A stretch of DNA of 64,000 nucleotides from Pseudomonadota bacterium (GTDB taxonomy: Bacteria; Desulfobacterota; Desulfobulbia; Desulfobulbales; SURF-16). The notes beneath the pieces are model-generated. The model saw only the letters and a list, made by a program, of their open reading frames with translations. It was not told the origin of the DNA and made no database searches. The translations under genes were made by a program, and so were the position numbers. The stretch covers positions 62,001 through 126,000 of the forward strand of contig JAHILF010000031.1 in NCBI GenBank assembly GCA_018897105.1, in the 5' to 3' direction. Of the stretch, positions 20,577-29,697 are shown piece after piece. The stretch's first letter is position 1; every line of letters starts with the position of its first letter.

Positions 20577-20637
20577 AAAAAAATTCCGGCCTGGAAACGA
20601 TTAGGAGGGAAGGGGTATCGTTTCCTGGCCGGAATTT
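20577..20637 (-). terminator. Rho-independent terminator of OmcS-like copy 2
   Basis: 21-bp arms with one mismatch: AAATTCCGGCCTGGAAACGAT (20581-20601) / ATCGTTTCCTGGCCGGAATTT (20617-20637); on the minus strand followed by a T tract. Confidence 0.85.
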
Positions 20638-20693
20638 ATCTCATGCGATATTCTTTTTAATTTAACATAAAAAACACTTATACAACCTGTTCA

Positions 20694-21812
20694 TCAACCA
20701 GCATCTTTGGTGGTATGGCATGCAAAGCAACCACATGCGGCATCATCAGCGCCTGCTTCGCAGGTACTATAATCCCAGCGCAGTAAATCTGCATATGGAG
20801 AACCATGAGCCCGATGGCAGGAGATACAGTTCACTATCGCATCACCGGCAGTTGCATTGACGTCGCTTACAGGAGCAGCAAGAGCTGCTGTTCGATCCGT
20901 GGCAACGGGTATCAGAGGCAGATATGTCCCATCAGTGCCGTAAGCCGAATATTCTGTGCCGGGAAGATTATTCATGTCATAATCGGTGGGATGCCTGAGC
21001 CAAGCTGAACCAGCGGTGTTAGCTGTGTCGGCGCCTTTATCATCAGCAGCACCTGAGTGAAAATCACCATGGCATTCCGCACAGAGGTAGTTAATGCCTT
21101 TTGCGCCCTCACTACCAGAGGCAGGAGGCGTGTCGTTTGTTCTGTCGTAACCGTAATATTGATTATGATCGGATGAACTTTTTGTATATTCCCAATCGCT
21201 GTCCTCATAACCGATAATACCGTAAAGAAAACGAAAACTCTTTGCAGCTGTTGAACCATCAATGCTTGAGTCGTCAGCGTGGTGAGAGCCTGATATGGCG
21301 GTAAAATCATCAACGGAGCCGCCGTCCTCATGAATACCATGGCAACCATTCGTGCCGGCGCAGGTCAGCTGCGCAGTCCATGTCGCAGCGGCGCCATTCA
21401 GCTCGGTATTTGCATCAAAAGTGGCATTCCAGCCTGGGGGAGTTTCTCCCAAAGTAGCATCAACTGAATTTAAACCAACAACGTTATGACCTACCGTGTC
21501 GTCCCCAGCCACCACCCAGCGAAAGTTGCCGCCGGCAAGGGTATCGGTGCCATAAGTAGCCGCTGTAGAGAAAACATACGGAATATTGCCCCCACTGTTA
21601 GCTCCGGTATGACATCCGACACAACCGCCGGACTTGTTAACCAAGGCACCTTGTGGACCAGCTACGACAATAGCGGCTCCATCCTGACTGTTATGCATTG
21701 TATGACAGTCAACACAAGGACCTTGGGCCTTTGCACCAACTAGTTGCGGGGCCATTAAGGCTAAACCAACCAGGCCCAAACCTAGCGAAAATACTTTCAT
21801 TTTTTTAATCAT
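20694..21812 (-). CDS. OmcS-like hexaheme extracellular cytochrome (putative cytochrome nanowire subunit), copy 2
   Basis: CVDCHTMHNSQDG, CVGCHT, GGNFRWV, GHNVVG, CAGTNGCHG (CX5CH), CAECHGDFHSG, WLRHPTDYDM, CISCHRAHG, CFACHTTKD. Confidence 0.82.
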   Translation of the reverse strand: MIKKMKVFSLGLGLVGLALMAPQLVGAKAQGPCVDCHTMHNSQDGAAIVVAGPQGALVNKSGGCVGCHTGANSGGNIPYVFSTAATYGTDTLAGGNFRWVVAGDDTVGHNVVGLNSVDATLGETPPGWNATFDANTELNGAAATWTAQLTCAGTNGCHGIHEDGGSVDDFTAISGSHHADDSSIDGSTAAKSFRFLYGIIGYEDSDWEYTKSSSDHNQYYGYDRTNDTPPASGSEGAKGINYLCAECHGDFHSGAADDKGADTANTAGSAWLRHPTDYDMNNLPGTEYSAYGTDGTYLPLIPVATDRTAALAAPVSDVNATAGDAIVNCISCHRAHGSPYADLLRWDYSTCEAGADDAACGCFACHTTKDAG

Positions 21813-21890
21813 CTGAGTCCCTCCGTCTCGTTAAGTTGCTTTTTTTTTGATACGGCTTGATAAGCTAGTTTTTTTTTACAAAAAATGGAA

Positions 21891-21907
21891 TATGGCAAAT
21901 TGTCGCA
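21891..21907. promoter_or_regulatory. RegA/PrrA-like box upstream of OmcS-like copy 2
   Basis: TATGGC-AAATT-GTCGCA, ~79 bp upstream of the start at 21812(-). Confidence 0.6.
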
Positions 21908-22182
21908 GTATTCACCCTGAACACTTCAAGCCTAACAATTAACAGTATTCGCCATACACCGTCAGACACTGCAAAAAAAATTTGCAAACCCAATATTATG
22001 GATAGTTAGCTCAATCATTTTAGACTTTACAAAAGTCTGCTGAGATCAGCAAGGGCCTCATCATCAACTCGTGCCGCTCATCATTTTTTATACTCTTTTC
22101 TGGCATCTCTGACAACAATCTTCAATTTACCAGCATAAAAAAAACAGATTTTGCTGCACATCATCAAAAACTCAGTTACTCC

Positions 22183-22488
22183 TCAACTGGCACGGATAAA
22201 TTTCAAACCGGCCCTATAACCACCCATTCCCCTCCGAGACCACATTACCACAGCCTTTTTGGGAATCTTTACATAATTATTAACAACGATATTAATCATC
22301 TGCCCCAAGACAAGTTCATCTGCTGCCCTGATCCCCATACCGGTCTCACTGATATCAAGAAGTTTCACTTCTATGCTAGCCATTGCCAAATCTCGAATTT
22401 CAATCTTCAGTGAAGTTTCATTACCCAACTCTTGCACAGAAACTCTTTTTGCAAGTCTCCCATCCGCCAATATGCGGGCTCCTCCCAT
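22183..22488 (-). CDS. PilZ domain protein
   Basis: RLAKR (RxxxR) and LLDISETGMG (DxSxxG); RBS-like GGGAG before ATG. Confidence 0.75.
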   Translation of the reverse strand: MGGARILADGRLAKRVSVQELGNETSLKIEIRDLAMASIEVKLLDISETGMGIRAADELVLGQMINIVVNNYVKIPKKAVVMWSRRGMGGYRAGLKFIRAS

Positions 22489-22652
22489 ATATATCTCCCA
22501 AGCTCCCCATGGCTTGTGTTTTTTCTTCTGATTATTTGAGTTGCACCAATCCTTCTAGCGGAAATAAACGACAAGGACTCACCAACCATCTTGTCATCAG
22601 AAAACTTTTTTAGTCTCATGGTTATAAATTAACACATAATTTCACAAAAGAC

Positions 22653-22670
22653 ATGAGGCAAATTGTCGCA
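22653..22670. promoter_or_regulatory. RegA/PrrA-like box upstream of PilZ gene 1
   Basis: TGAGGC-AAATT-GTCGCA; 18-bp identity in the same gene-relative orientation with 29592-29609. Confidence 0.65.
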
Positions 22671-22720
22671 CCTTAAAAAAAGTGTAACAAGCTTGTCTCA
22701 GTCTGTTAAATTTTCTTACT

Positions 22721-24283
22721 TTATTTATTATGGGAATGGAGACAGTTGTTAACCGCCTTGTAAAAAGAGCACACCAGGCATGTTTCAATTTTGCTTGCAC
22801 ACATTGCAGCTATTCTGCTCTGGCTGGTTGGTCCTGATGTTGCCCAGCATATACGGCCAAAATGAGGATACGCCGAGCAATGGCGCGATAGCTCCGTTTC
22901 GATGCCGCATCCTAGATATTCCCAGCATGGAATCATTTTGTCCTGCTCTTCACTTTGAAATGGAAAATTAAGGGAAAATTCCGTGCCACTGCCGACATCA
23001 TTTTTCACACTGACAAAACCCCGGTGCTCTTCCATGATTTTTTTGAGAATACTCAGACCAAGCCCTGTAGCAAGACCAACCTTTTTGGTAGTAAATAATG
23101 GTTCGAAAATGAATTTGATAACATTAGGGTCGATACCTTTACCTGTATCGCTGATTGAAATCGTCAAATAAGGTGTATGATGAATTGACGCTTGGCCGGT
23201 GGACAAGGACAAAACTCCACCTTCCGGCATGGCTTCAATAGCATTACAGATAAGAACATCCAGAGCTTGTTGAACCTGCACAGAGTCAATCTTTGCTCTG
23301 GGCAGGCCTGTTTCGTAATATTCTTCCAAAGTAATATGTTGCTCTTGACACAGCGCACGATAACGAGGGGAGACTGCCCGTAACGGTTTACTGATCTCCT
23401 CGGGCTTTAGTTGCGATACTGCGATATTGCAATAGTCAAGTGTATCCCCTAAAATTTTCTCATTACGGAAAATTTCATTAATTATTATCGAGATAGATTC
23501 ATGCCCTACGACTCCGGAATCAGTATTTTTTTGATAATTTTGCGCTACCCCCCTAAGGTTCATGAGCGAATTTCTCATCTCATTGGCAACATCAGCTGTT
23601 AACCTGCCAAGCGAGGAAAACTTTTCCATTTCAATTAATTTCTGTTGCACCAGTTTAATGTTTTCCTGTAAATGGGCGAGATCCCCATTGAGATAATCCA
23701 CCTTTTTTTTGTCACGCTTCGCCTGTTCTGACAAAAGCCCCAGAGGCACCGTGATGAAGTAAAGGAATGCGATACGTACGACAAGATCAGTCCAATTTAT
23801 AAAATCTAAAAGAGATGTGATACTGAGGAGGTAAAAAAAGGCTGACAGGGTAGCGGCAAGAAGACCAAACCTGAGTCCGAAATAAATAGTATGGAGACAG
23901 ACAAGAAGATAAAAACCCAGAAAAAAACTATTTTCAAAACTTCGCTCAGAGTAAACTAAGTTTGCGAGAAAAATGATGTCACAAAAAAACGATGCGATAT
24001 AGACTTTTCTCAGCCAAACAGGCCTGAAGAAGATAACACAGTAACAGACAATGCTGTAAAGGGAAAAACCAATCAGTGTTTTGAGCAGGATGGCTTTTTC
24101 ACTGGCAGAATAGGGAACCAGCAACAGCCAACCAATCCCGGCAAAGAAAGAGACAATTCGTAAGGCAAGGAAGGTTATATCAACTTCCGAAGTAACAGTT
24201 GAAACTGCTTTCCATTGTTGCTTTAGGGCATTTCGTTGAGTTTCAAACACCTCGGATTGTGACATTTGCGGATTCCGTCTCAA
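22721..24283 (-). CDS. Membrane sensor histidine kinase with C-terminal cysteine-rich (two-CW-like) domain
   Basis: 6 TM-like N-terminus; MEKFSSLGRLTADVANEMRNSLMNLRG; G-boxes SDTGKGI, GLATGLGLSI; tail IPCWEYLGCGIE...CSAY...ICWATSG...CASKIETCLVCSFYKAV. Confidence 0.88.
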   Translation of the reverse strand: MRRNPQMSQSEVFETQRNALKQQWKAVSTVTSEVDITFLALRIVSFFAGIGWLLLVPYSASEKAILLKTLIGFSLYSIVCYCVIFFRPVWLRKVYIASFFCDIIFLANLVYSERSFENSFFLGFYLLVCLHTIYFGLRFGLLAATLSAFFYLLSITSLLDFINWTDLVVRIAFLYFITVPLGLLSEQAKRDKKKVDYLNGDLAHLQENIKLVQQKLIEMEKFSSLGRLTADVANEMRNSLMNLRGVAQNYQKNTDSGVVGHESISIIINEIFRNEKILGDTLDYCNIAVSQLKPEEISKPLRAVSPRYRALCQEQHITLEEYYETGLPRAKIDSVQVQQALDVLICNAIEAMPEGGVLSLSTGQASIHHTPYLTISISDTGKGIDPNVIKFIFEPLFTTKKVGLATGLGLSILKKIMEEHRGFVSVKNDVGSGTEFSLNFPFQSEEQDKMIPCWEYLGCGIETELSRHCSAYPHFGRICWATSGPTSQSRIAAMCASKIETCLVCSFYKAVNNCLHSHNK

Positions 24284-24324
24284 GTTATTTCAACGGGCAT
24301 CCTTGGAGTTAAATTCATCAAAAT

Positions 24325-24564
24325 TTATTTATTTTCTCGGCGGATAAAAAATCTAAAAAAAACAGCTTTCATCTTTTACCTCAAGAAACTCATGTCCGGC
24401 CCTTGCCCACCATCCTGGAAGATCATTTTCGATCCCGGATCAGCCCCAAACACATCAAAGGACCTCTCCCAGTTGTATTTTATTGAAAAATTGCTTTGTT
24501 TTCGCATAGGCATAGGACAATTCAAACCTTTTGCATCCAGGGTCCAAACGGCTTTCATTTCCAT
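24325..24564 (-). pseudogene. Frameshifted TusA/SirA-family remnant
   Basis: Fragments in alternating frames: MEMKAVWTLDAKGLNCPMPM | AKTKQFFNKIQLGEVL | FDVFGADPGSK | PGWWARAGHEFLEVKDESCFF | RFFIRRENK. Confidence 0.65.
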
Positions 24565-24661
24565 GTCTCCCCCCCCCTCAAATCAAGTCTTGCGATTTGC
24601 CATTAATCAATTGACATCTCCACATAAAATTGTATTTATCACACCTTATAAAGAGACTAAA

Positions 24662-24678
24662 TGTGGTAAAATGTCGCA
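24662..24678. promoter_or_regulatory. RegA/PrrA-like box upstream of regB-like gene
   Basis: TGTGGT-AAAAT-GTCGCA, 60 bp upstream of the start at 24739. Confidence 0.5.
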
Positions 24679-24738
24679 CATACCGCTAATGTTAATTATT
24701 CCGGTACGTTTCTATCCATCGAGAAAAGGGGATGACAA

Positions 24739-26121
24739 GTGAAATCATGTGATCACAAGATCATGAACGGGCGAACATTCAACAGCACCGGGCATGACAT
24801 AACCTTTCTCTGGCTTTTGCGTCTCAGATGGGCCATTTTAGCATGCCAATCATTCATGGTATTGGCTGGAAACAGAATTTTCCATTTACACATTTCCCTG
24901 TTGTTTACCTTTTTAGTTATAGGGCTTGGCCTGATCAGTAACATTTTTCTTTATAATCTGCCTGCCCCGAAAAAAATTATTCCATGCTGGGTACCCGCCC
25001 TGGTGATGTTTTTTGACATCTTGCTGATGACTGTCCTCTTTTTCCAGGTTGTTTCAATCTTTAATCCGTTGAGCATTCTTTATATTATTTATATTGTTCT
25101 CGGGGCACTCCTGCTTGAACGAAATTGCTCATATGCTCTCACCGCCTTCACTTTAACCTGCTATGCCATCTTTTTTTATCTTTCAAACCCTTTACCGATT
25201 GATCAATCGATTCTGACGGCATCAAGCCATTGTATCGAGAACCCTGCAATTTTAGCTGTTTTCAATAGGCAACTGGATGAATATCTCAACTCTCACAGCT
25301 ATTTCATGTTCTTTATATTTTTTCTTGTCGCCCTGCTGATCGTTTATCCCGTTGCCCAGATAAAAAAGAACATGGAGGAACAGGACGAGGTCTTAAATGA
25401 GCTTGATGAAGAAAGGATGCGTAACGAAAGACTGGCATCACTTGCCACCTTTGCCGCTGGCGCAGCGCATGAATTTTCCACTCCGCTATCGACTATCGCA
25501 ATAGCCTCAGGAGAAATGCTCTATCATTTCAAAAAGCATGGCGGTGACAAAAACCTGATCGACGACACAAGACTGATTCGCGATCAGGTGGCCAGATGCA
25601 AGGAAATCCTCTTCCAAATGTCAGCTGACAGCGGCAAACTTATGGGAGAAGCTGTTGACAAATTCAGCATTAAAGAGCTAGTTTATGAGGCTATGGCCCT
25701 TTTTAATTTTGAAAATCTGCAACAGGTCAACTTTCAAAATAAGGTTGGTGACATGCAGGTTGTAATGCCTGTCCGCACCCTTACGCGAACCATTAAAGAG
25801 CTTATGAAAAACGCCATGGATGCTTCGGAACCCGGCGCGCCTATCGAACTGACCTGCTGGAAGGACTCCCAGTTCCTTTATTTTGAGGTTCAAGATCATG
25901 GCACGGGAATGGACGCAAACTCGCTTAAAAGAGCAACGGAACCTTTTTATACAAGCAAGGAACCTGGAAAGGGAATGGGCCTGGGGCTCTATCTTGCGAG
26001 AATTATGGCTAACAGATTTGGGGGCGACCTCTATTTGACTTCAGCACTATCAACAGGAACCACAGCGACGTTAACATTTGCTCTCAACCGGATTCAGTCG
26101 GTTAACTCAGTAAATTCTTAA
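24739..26121 (+). CDS. RegB/PrrB/ActS-like redox sensor histidine kinase
   Basis: 6-TM N-terminus; H-box LATFAAGAAHEFSTPLSTIAIASGEM (RegB-type HE..TPL.TI); LIRDQVARCKEIL with Cys 43 residues after the His; G-box GKGMGLGLYLAR. Confidence 0.85.
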   Translation: MKSCDHKIMNGRTFNSTGHDITFLWLLRLRWAILACQSFMVLAGNRIFHLHISLLFTFLVIGLGLISNIFLYNLPAPKKIIPCWVPALVMFFDILLMTVLFFQVVSIFNPLSILYIIYIVLGALLLERNCSYALTAFTLTCYAIFFYLSNPLPIDQSILTASSHCIENPAILAVFNRQLDEYLNSHSYFMFFIFFLVALLIVYPVAQIKKNMEEQDEVLNELDEERMRNERLASLATFAAGAAHEFSTPLSTIAIASGEMLYHFKKHGGDKNLIDDTRLIRDQVARCKEILFQMSADSGKLMGEAVDKFSIKELVYEAMALFNFENLQQVNFQNKVGDMQVVMPVRTLTRTIKELMKNAMDASEPGAPIELTCWKDSQFLYFEVQDHGTGMDANSLKRATEPFYTSKEPGKGMGLGLYLARIMANRFGGDLYLTSALSTGTTATLTFALNRIQSVNSVNS

Positions 26122-26162
26122 CGTTTTGCAGCTATTATCAGTACTATGGAGAAGATGCAAAC

Positions 26163-26696
26163 ATGGAAACAATTCTGATAGTCGATGACGAAGACCTTTT
26201 CAGAAACAGATTGCAGCGAGCTTTTGAAAGCCGCGGTTTTACAGTATATGCGGCGGCAAATTATGAAGAGGCGATCACGACTATCAGAGATGACAGGCCG
26301 AAACTCGCTGTAGTTGACATGAAAATGCCTGGCAAATCCGGTCTTGAGTTGATCAGGGATGCTCTGCTCATCGATCCCGAGCTGAAAATGGTTGTGTTGA
26401 CGGGTTACGGCAGCATTGCCACAGCTGCCGATGCCGTTAAACTCGGTGCAATTTTTTACCTGCCCAAGCCAGCGGATGTCGGGGATATACTCAATGCCTT
26501 CAACAGGAGTCCGGAAGTCGAGATAGACAATCAACCGGACGACTTCATGGCACCATCTCTTGCCCGCACGGAATGGGAGCATATCAACAGAGTCCTGGCT
26601 GACTGCGGCGGCAATATCTCTGAAACTGCCAAAAGGCTCGGGATCCATCGCAGAACGCTGCAACGGAAACTTTACAAGTATCCGCCTGATAAATAA
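26163..26696 (+). CDS. RegA/PrrA/ActR-like response regulator with Fis-type HTH
   Basis: Receiver ILIVDDEDLF...VVDMKMPGKSG...VVLTGYGSIATAADAVKLGAIFYLPKPAD; HTH WEHINRVLADCGGNISETAKRLGIHRRTLQRKL. Confidence 0.9.
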   Translation: METILIVDDEDLFRNRLQRAFESRGFTVYAAANYEEAITTIRDDRPKLAVVDMKMPGKSGLELIRDALLIDPELKMVVLTGYGSIATAADAVKLGAIFYLPKPADVGDILNAFNRSPEVEIDNQPDDFMAPSLARTEWEHINRVLADCGGNISETAKRLGIHRRTLQRKLYKYPPDK

Positions 26697-26721
26697 CCCT
26701 TTACTCCGGAGAAGGGTTATT
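26692..26721. terminator. Bidirectional hairpin between convergent regA-like and NHL genes
   Basis: AATAACCCTT ... AAGGGTTATT perfect 10-bp arms. Confidence 0.5.
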
Positions 26722-28023
26722 CAGTTTATCTTTATTTATGGTATCCGATAAATCGACTGAGCCAAATAAAGCAACGCCAGCTTCAAACTTTACATCCAGA
26801 ACCTGCACTCTCTGATTAAAAAGATCGGCCACTACCAGATTTCCGTTTCCGTCCAGGGTCAAGCCGGTCGGGAAATTAAACCAACGCGGGGAACTGCCCT
26901 TTCCCCCGATCTCAAAAAGAAAACGCCCGGCAAAATTATAAATAAGAATCGAGTGCCGCATATAGTCGACCACATAGACACACTTTCTCTTTTCATCGAC
27001 TGCGAGCGCCCTGGGACGGCTCATTTTCCCGGATGATCCTCCTTTTTTACCGAAAGCAAAAAGAAACTCCTCCGAGGCATTATAGACATAGACCTTGCTT
27101 GTTTCCTCGCTGAGGATATAAATATGGCCTTCAGACCCACACACCACGTCAGTAACCTGAACCGGTCCAAACTTTTTTGACTCCTCTTCTTCAATCACCT
27201 CTTTGCCTTTTGGCTTGAGGAAATCAGGGAGATTAGCCATCTCCGTTTCCCGCTGATCTTCTTCAGGGGGTTCGACATTATCCTTGGATGGAGGCGACTC
27301 TGCGTCGTCCATCTGGCCTTTTCCGGTAATATCTTGAGGCAGTTTCGAATAATCCAACTGCTGGTCCACCCATATCTTATCCTTTGGTTTGAGCCAGTGT
27401 AAAAAGTTGCCTTCTCTGTCAAGCACCATTAGCCCGCGATAATCGATGCCGGTAACATAAATATTTTCATTGCGGCCAACATAAACACGATTAGGCACAA
27501 ACGATTCCGCCTCGGGAAACTGCTGAACCAAAATTTCCTTAAGTGGAAAAAAGGCAGCATTGAGAATGGTGAGACGGGGAGGTTTTTTTGCCGTACGGCC
27601 CTGGCAGATAAAAAGACGTCCATCACCGGCAACAAAAATACCGTTCGGAGAATCGACCCCTCGCCCCACACCCAGTGAAATTCTCGGGAAATAATCAGAA
27701 CCATAGAGATTTATGCGTCCGTTACCGCCATTCACCACATAAATCTCATTCATTGTCTTATCAAAAAAGACAGCCGAAGGAAACTTCAGAGGAAGCCCCT
27801 GGTCATCTTCATTAATAATCGCCACCGTTTTTACGGGTACCGGCCATGGGGTGTTTTCTTCCGGTTGCGCCAAAAGATCGGCATGAATGGGCAATAAACC
27901 AATGCATACAAGGAGAATAGCGATTCGCCTGACCACACTTGCCTCAACAACAATGAATAATCGAGAAATTTTTCCTTTTACTCTCTGCATAATCCACTGA
28001 GCACCGATATGAAATAAAATCAT
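26701..28023 (-). CDS. NHL-repeat beta-propeller protein with acidic insert
   Basis: Repeats such as EIYVVNGGNGRINLYG, CVYVVDYMRHSILIYNFAGRFLFEIG, LVVADLFNQRVQVLD; acidic insert DDAESPPSKDNVEPPEEDQRETE. Confidence 0.8.
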   Translation of the reverse strand: MILFHIGAQWIMQRVKGKISRLFIVVEASVVRRIAILLVCIGLLPIHADLLAQPEENTPWPVPVKTVAIINEDDQGLPLKFPSAVFFDKTMNEIYVVNGGNGRINLYGSDYFPRISLGVGRGVDSPNGIFVAGDGRLFICQGRTAKKPPRLTILNAAFFPLKEILVQQFPEAESFVPNRVYVGRNENIYVTGIDYRGLMVLDREGNFLHWLKPKDKIWVDQQLDYSKLPQDITGKGQMDDAESPPSKDNVEPPEEDQRETEMANLPDFLKPKGKEVIEEEESKKFGPVQVTDVVCGSEGHIYILSEETSKVYVYNASEEFLFAFGKKGGSSGKMSRPRALAVDEKRKCVYVVDYMRHSILIYNFAGRFLFEIGGKGSSPRWFNFPTGLTLDGNGNLVVADLFNQRVQVLDVKFEAGVALFGSVDLSDTINKDKLNNPSPE

Positions 28024-28106
28024 TTTTCAAAAATCCCGTATGAAAAAAAATTGAACCTCGTCAACTAAATATGCTAGCATAATTCCCAATTGGTTCATTG
28101 GCTTTC

Positions 28107-29279
28107 TTAATGATGGCATTTGCTGCAAACAAGACCGCCTAAAAGATCCCCGATCAGCAAATACTGAAATTTTGACCCATGGGGATTGTGACAGCTTGCA
28201 CAATTAAATTCCTTTTTTGGATTCAAAGGATTTTTGGGACCTTTCAGAGGATGCCCGCCGACCGGATGGCCTTTTGTCACACCTGCCAAATCATTATGAC
28301 AACCGGTACAGAGTTCGTTGACCGGTTTATACAGCATGTACTCATTTTCAGAGGCATGGGGATCATGGCAGGCGACACAGCCTCCTCCCCTGATGATACC
28401 ATGGACATCAATACCTTTCGTGTCCTTCTTCAGCAGGTCTTCCTTGTCAACGTGGCAACTGACGCATAATTCGGCCCTGCCGTCAGCCCACAACTGAAAC
28501 CGATACTTGTCACCATGGGGATTATGACAGATTGAACAGACACCGAAACCAACCGGTTGGTGGATATGCGCCATGTCACCCCAGGCCTTGCCCTTGACAA
28601 GATGGCATTGATAACACAGTGAAGCATCTTTGCCTATGGACACCGAAATCCGACCCACATCTTTTTCCTGCTGATGGCAGGTCTCGCAAAGCAAATTCGC
28701 CGCAGGGCTGTGCTGCCATTTTGTTTCCTCGAAAATGGCTTTATGACAGGAATAGCAGACAGGAGAACTCTTGAAATAAAATATGGGTTTAACATAAAAA
28801 TCTTCCGGCATGGACGCGACCTCATGGCACTGCCGGCATTCCTGGTGCATTGTTTCTACATTCCGGTGATAAAGAAAGACGCCCGTGGCATTCAAATTGG
28901 CGTTCATCAGTGTGCGGAGGGGTTTATAATCAATAACGATTTTTTTTGAACCGGGGGAAAGAACAAACTTGTTTTCACCCGGAACGAGAGGAACACGATA
29001 ATGCACATAATAAATATCGTTTTTCGCTTGGGTTACCAATGGCATGATGCTTTCCGACCCTGACTGCAGTTGCAGCTGTTTCAGATCCTCTTTCGTGTCG
29101 ACTTCGACGACAAAATGGTAAGAGGGGGAGCGCGCATAAACGATGCAGGCAGTATCCGGGGTGAGAAGAGTAACTCCCCTAGCCAGCGCCGGACTTGCGG
29201 GGAGGCAGAAAACAGCCAGGAAATATATGATGGAAACAGCGGATTGTTTCACCAGTTGTGCAAAAAAACCCATTTTCAT
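28107..29279 (-). CDS. Decaheme cytochrome c with N-terminal non-heme domain
   Basis: 10 CXXCH counted (CRQCH ... CSKCH); signal peptide; ~120-aa heme-free N-terminal region. Confidence 0.88.
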   Translation of the reverse strand: MKMGFFAQLVKQSAVSIIYFLAVFCLPASPALARGVTLLTPDTACIVYARSPSYHFVVEVDTKEDLKQLQLQSGSESIMPLVTQAKNDIYYVHYRVPLVPGENKFVLSPGSKKIVIDYKPLRTLMNANLNATGVFLYHRNVETMHQECRQCHEVASMPEDFYVKPIFYFKSSPVCYSCHKAIFEETKWQHSPAANLLCETCHQQEKDVGRISVSIGKDASLCYQCHLVKGKAWGDMAHIHQPVGFGVCSICHNPHGDKYRFQLWADGRAELCVSCHVDKEDLLKKDTKGIDVHGIIRGGGCVACHDPHASENEYMLYKPVNELCTGCHNDLAGVTKGHPVGGHPLKGPKNPLNPKKEFNCASCHNPHGSKFQYLLIGDLLGGLVCSKCHH

Positions 29280-29591
29280 TAATTTTCTTTAACCGAATTT
29301 TATAATAAAACATCGGCCGCACAAAATACGCCACGCAGCTCTGACAGTATAAATGAATTCCTATTCATAATTTGACAATTTCACCTACCATTTTCATTTT
29401 CTGTTGTCAACACTGCTGTCTGTATCAAACAAAACCGAAAAAGCAATGCATCTCTATGTAGGCAAGCTTTTTGCCAGGAAAAATTACAGCAAACAAATCC
29501 TAACATTATTTTTTCACAACTTTCCTTTACCAGATGAAAAATTATGCTCTTCCCCGCCGAATATGGTGCACCCAAAAAAAATACCAACGAA

Positions 29592-29609
29592 TGCGACAAT
29601 TTGCCTCAT
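29592..29609. promoter_or_regulatory. RegA/PrrA-like box upstream of PilZ gene 2
   Basis: TGCGAC-AATTT-GCCTCA(T), ~90 bp before 29698; same 18-mer as upstream of PilZ gene 1. Confidence 0.65.
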
Positions 29610-29697
29610 TCCCACCCCCTTGATTTTTTGTTAAGTGTACTTATGAAAAAATGCTCGTTTTAGAGACATAATAAAACATTAGAGCGAGGGGCTGAAA

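Noticed and set aside
22407-22619. 70-aa minus ORF upstream of PilZ gene 1 as an N-terminal piece joined by frameshift
   Set aside because: PilZ gene has its own RBS-like GGGAG and ATG at 22488 and contains RxxxR; no clear evidence that the upstream ORF is part of it.
24587-24602. TTGCGATTTGCCATT as another RegA-like box
   Set aside because: Half-sites present but gap is shortened and arms imperfect; could be chance.
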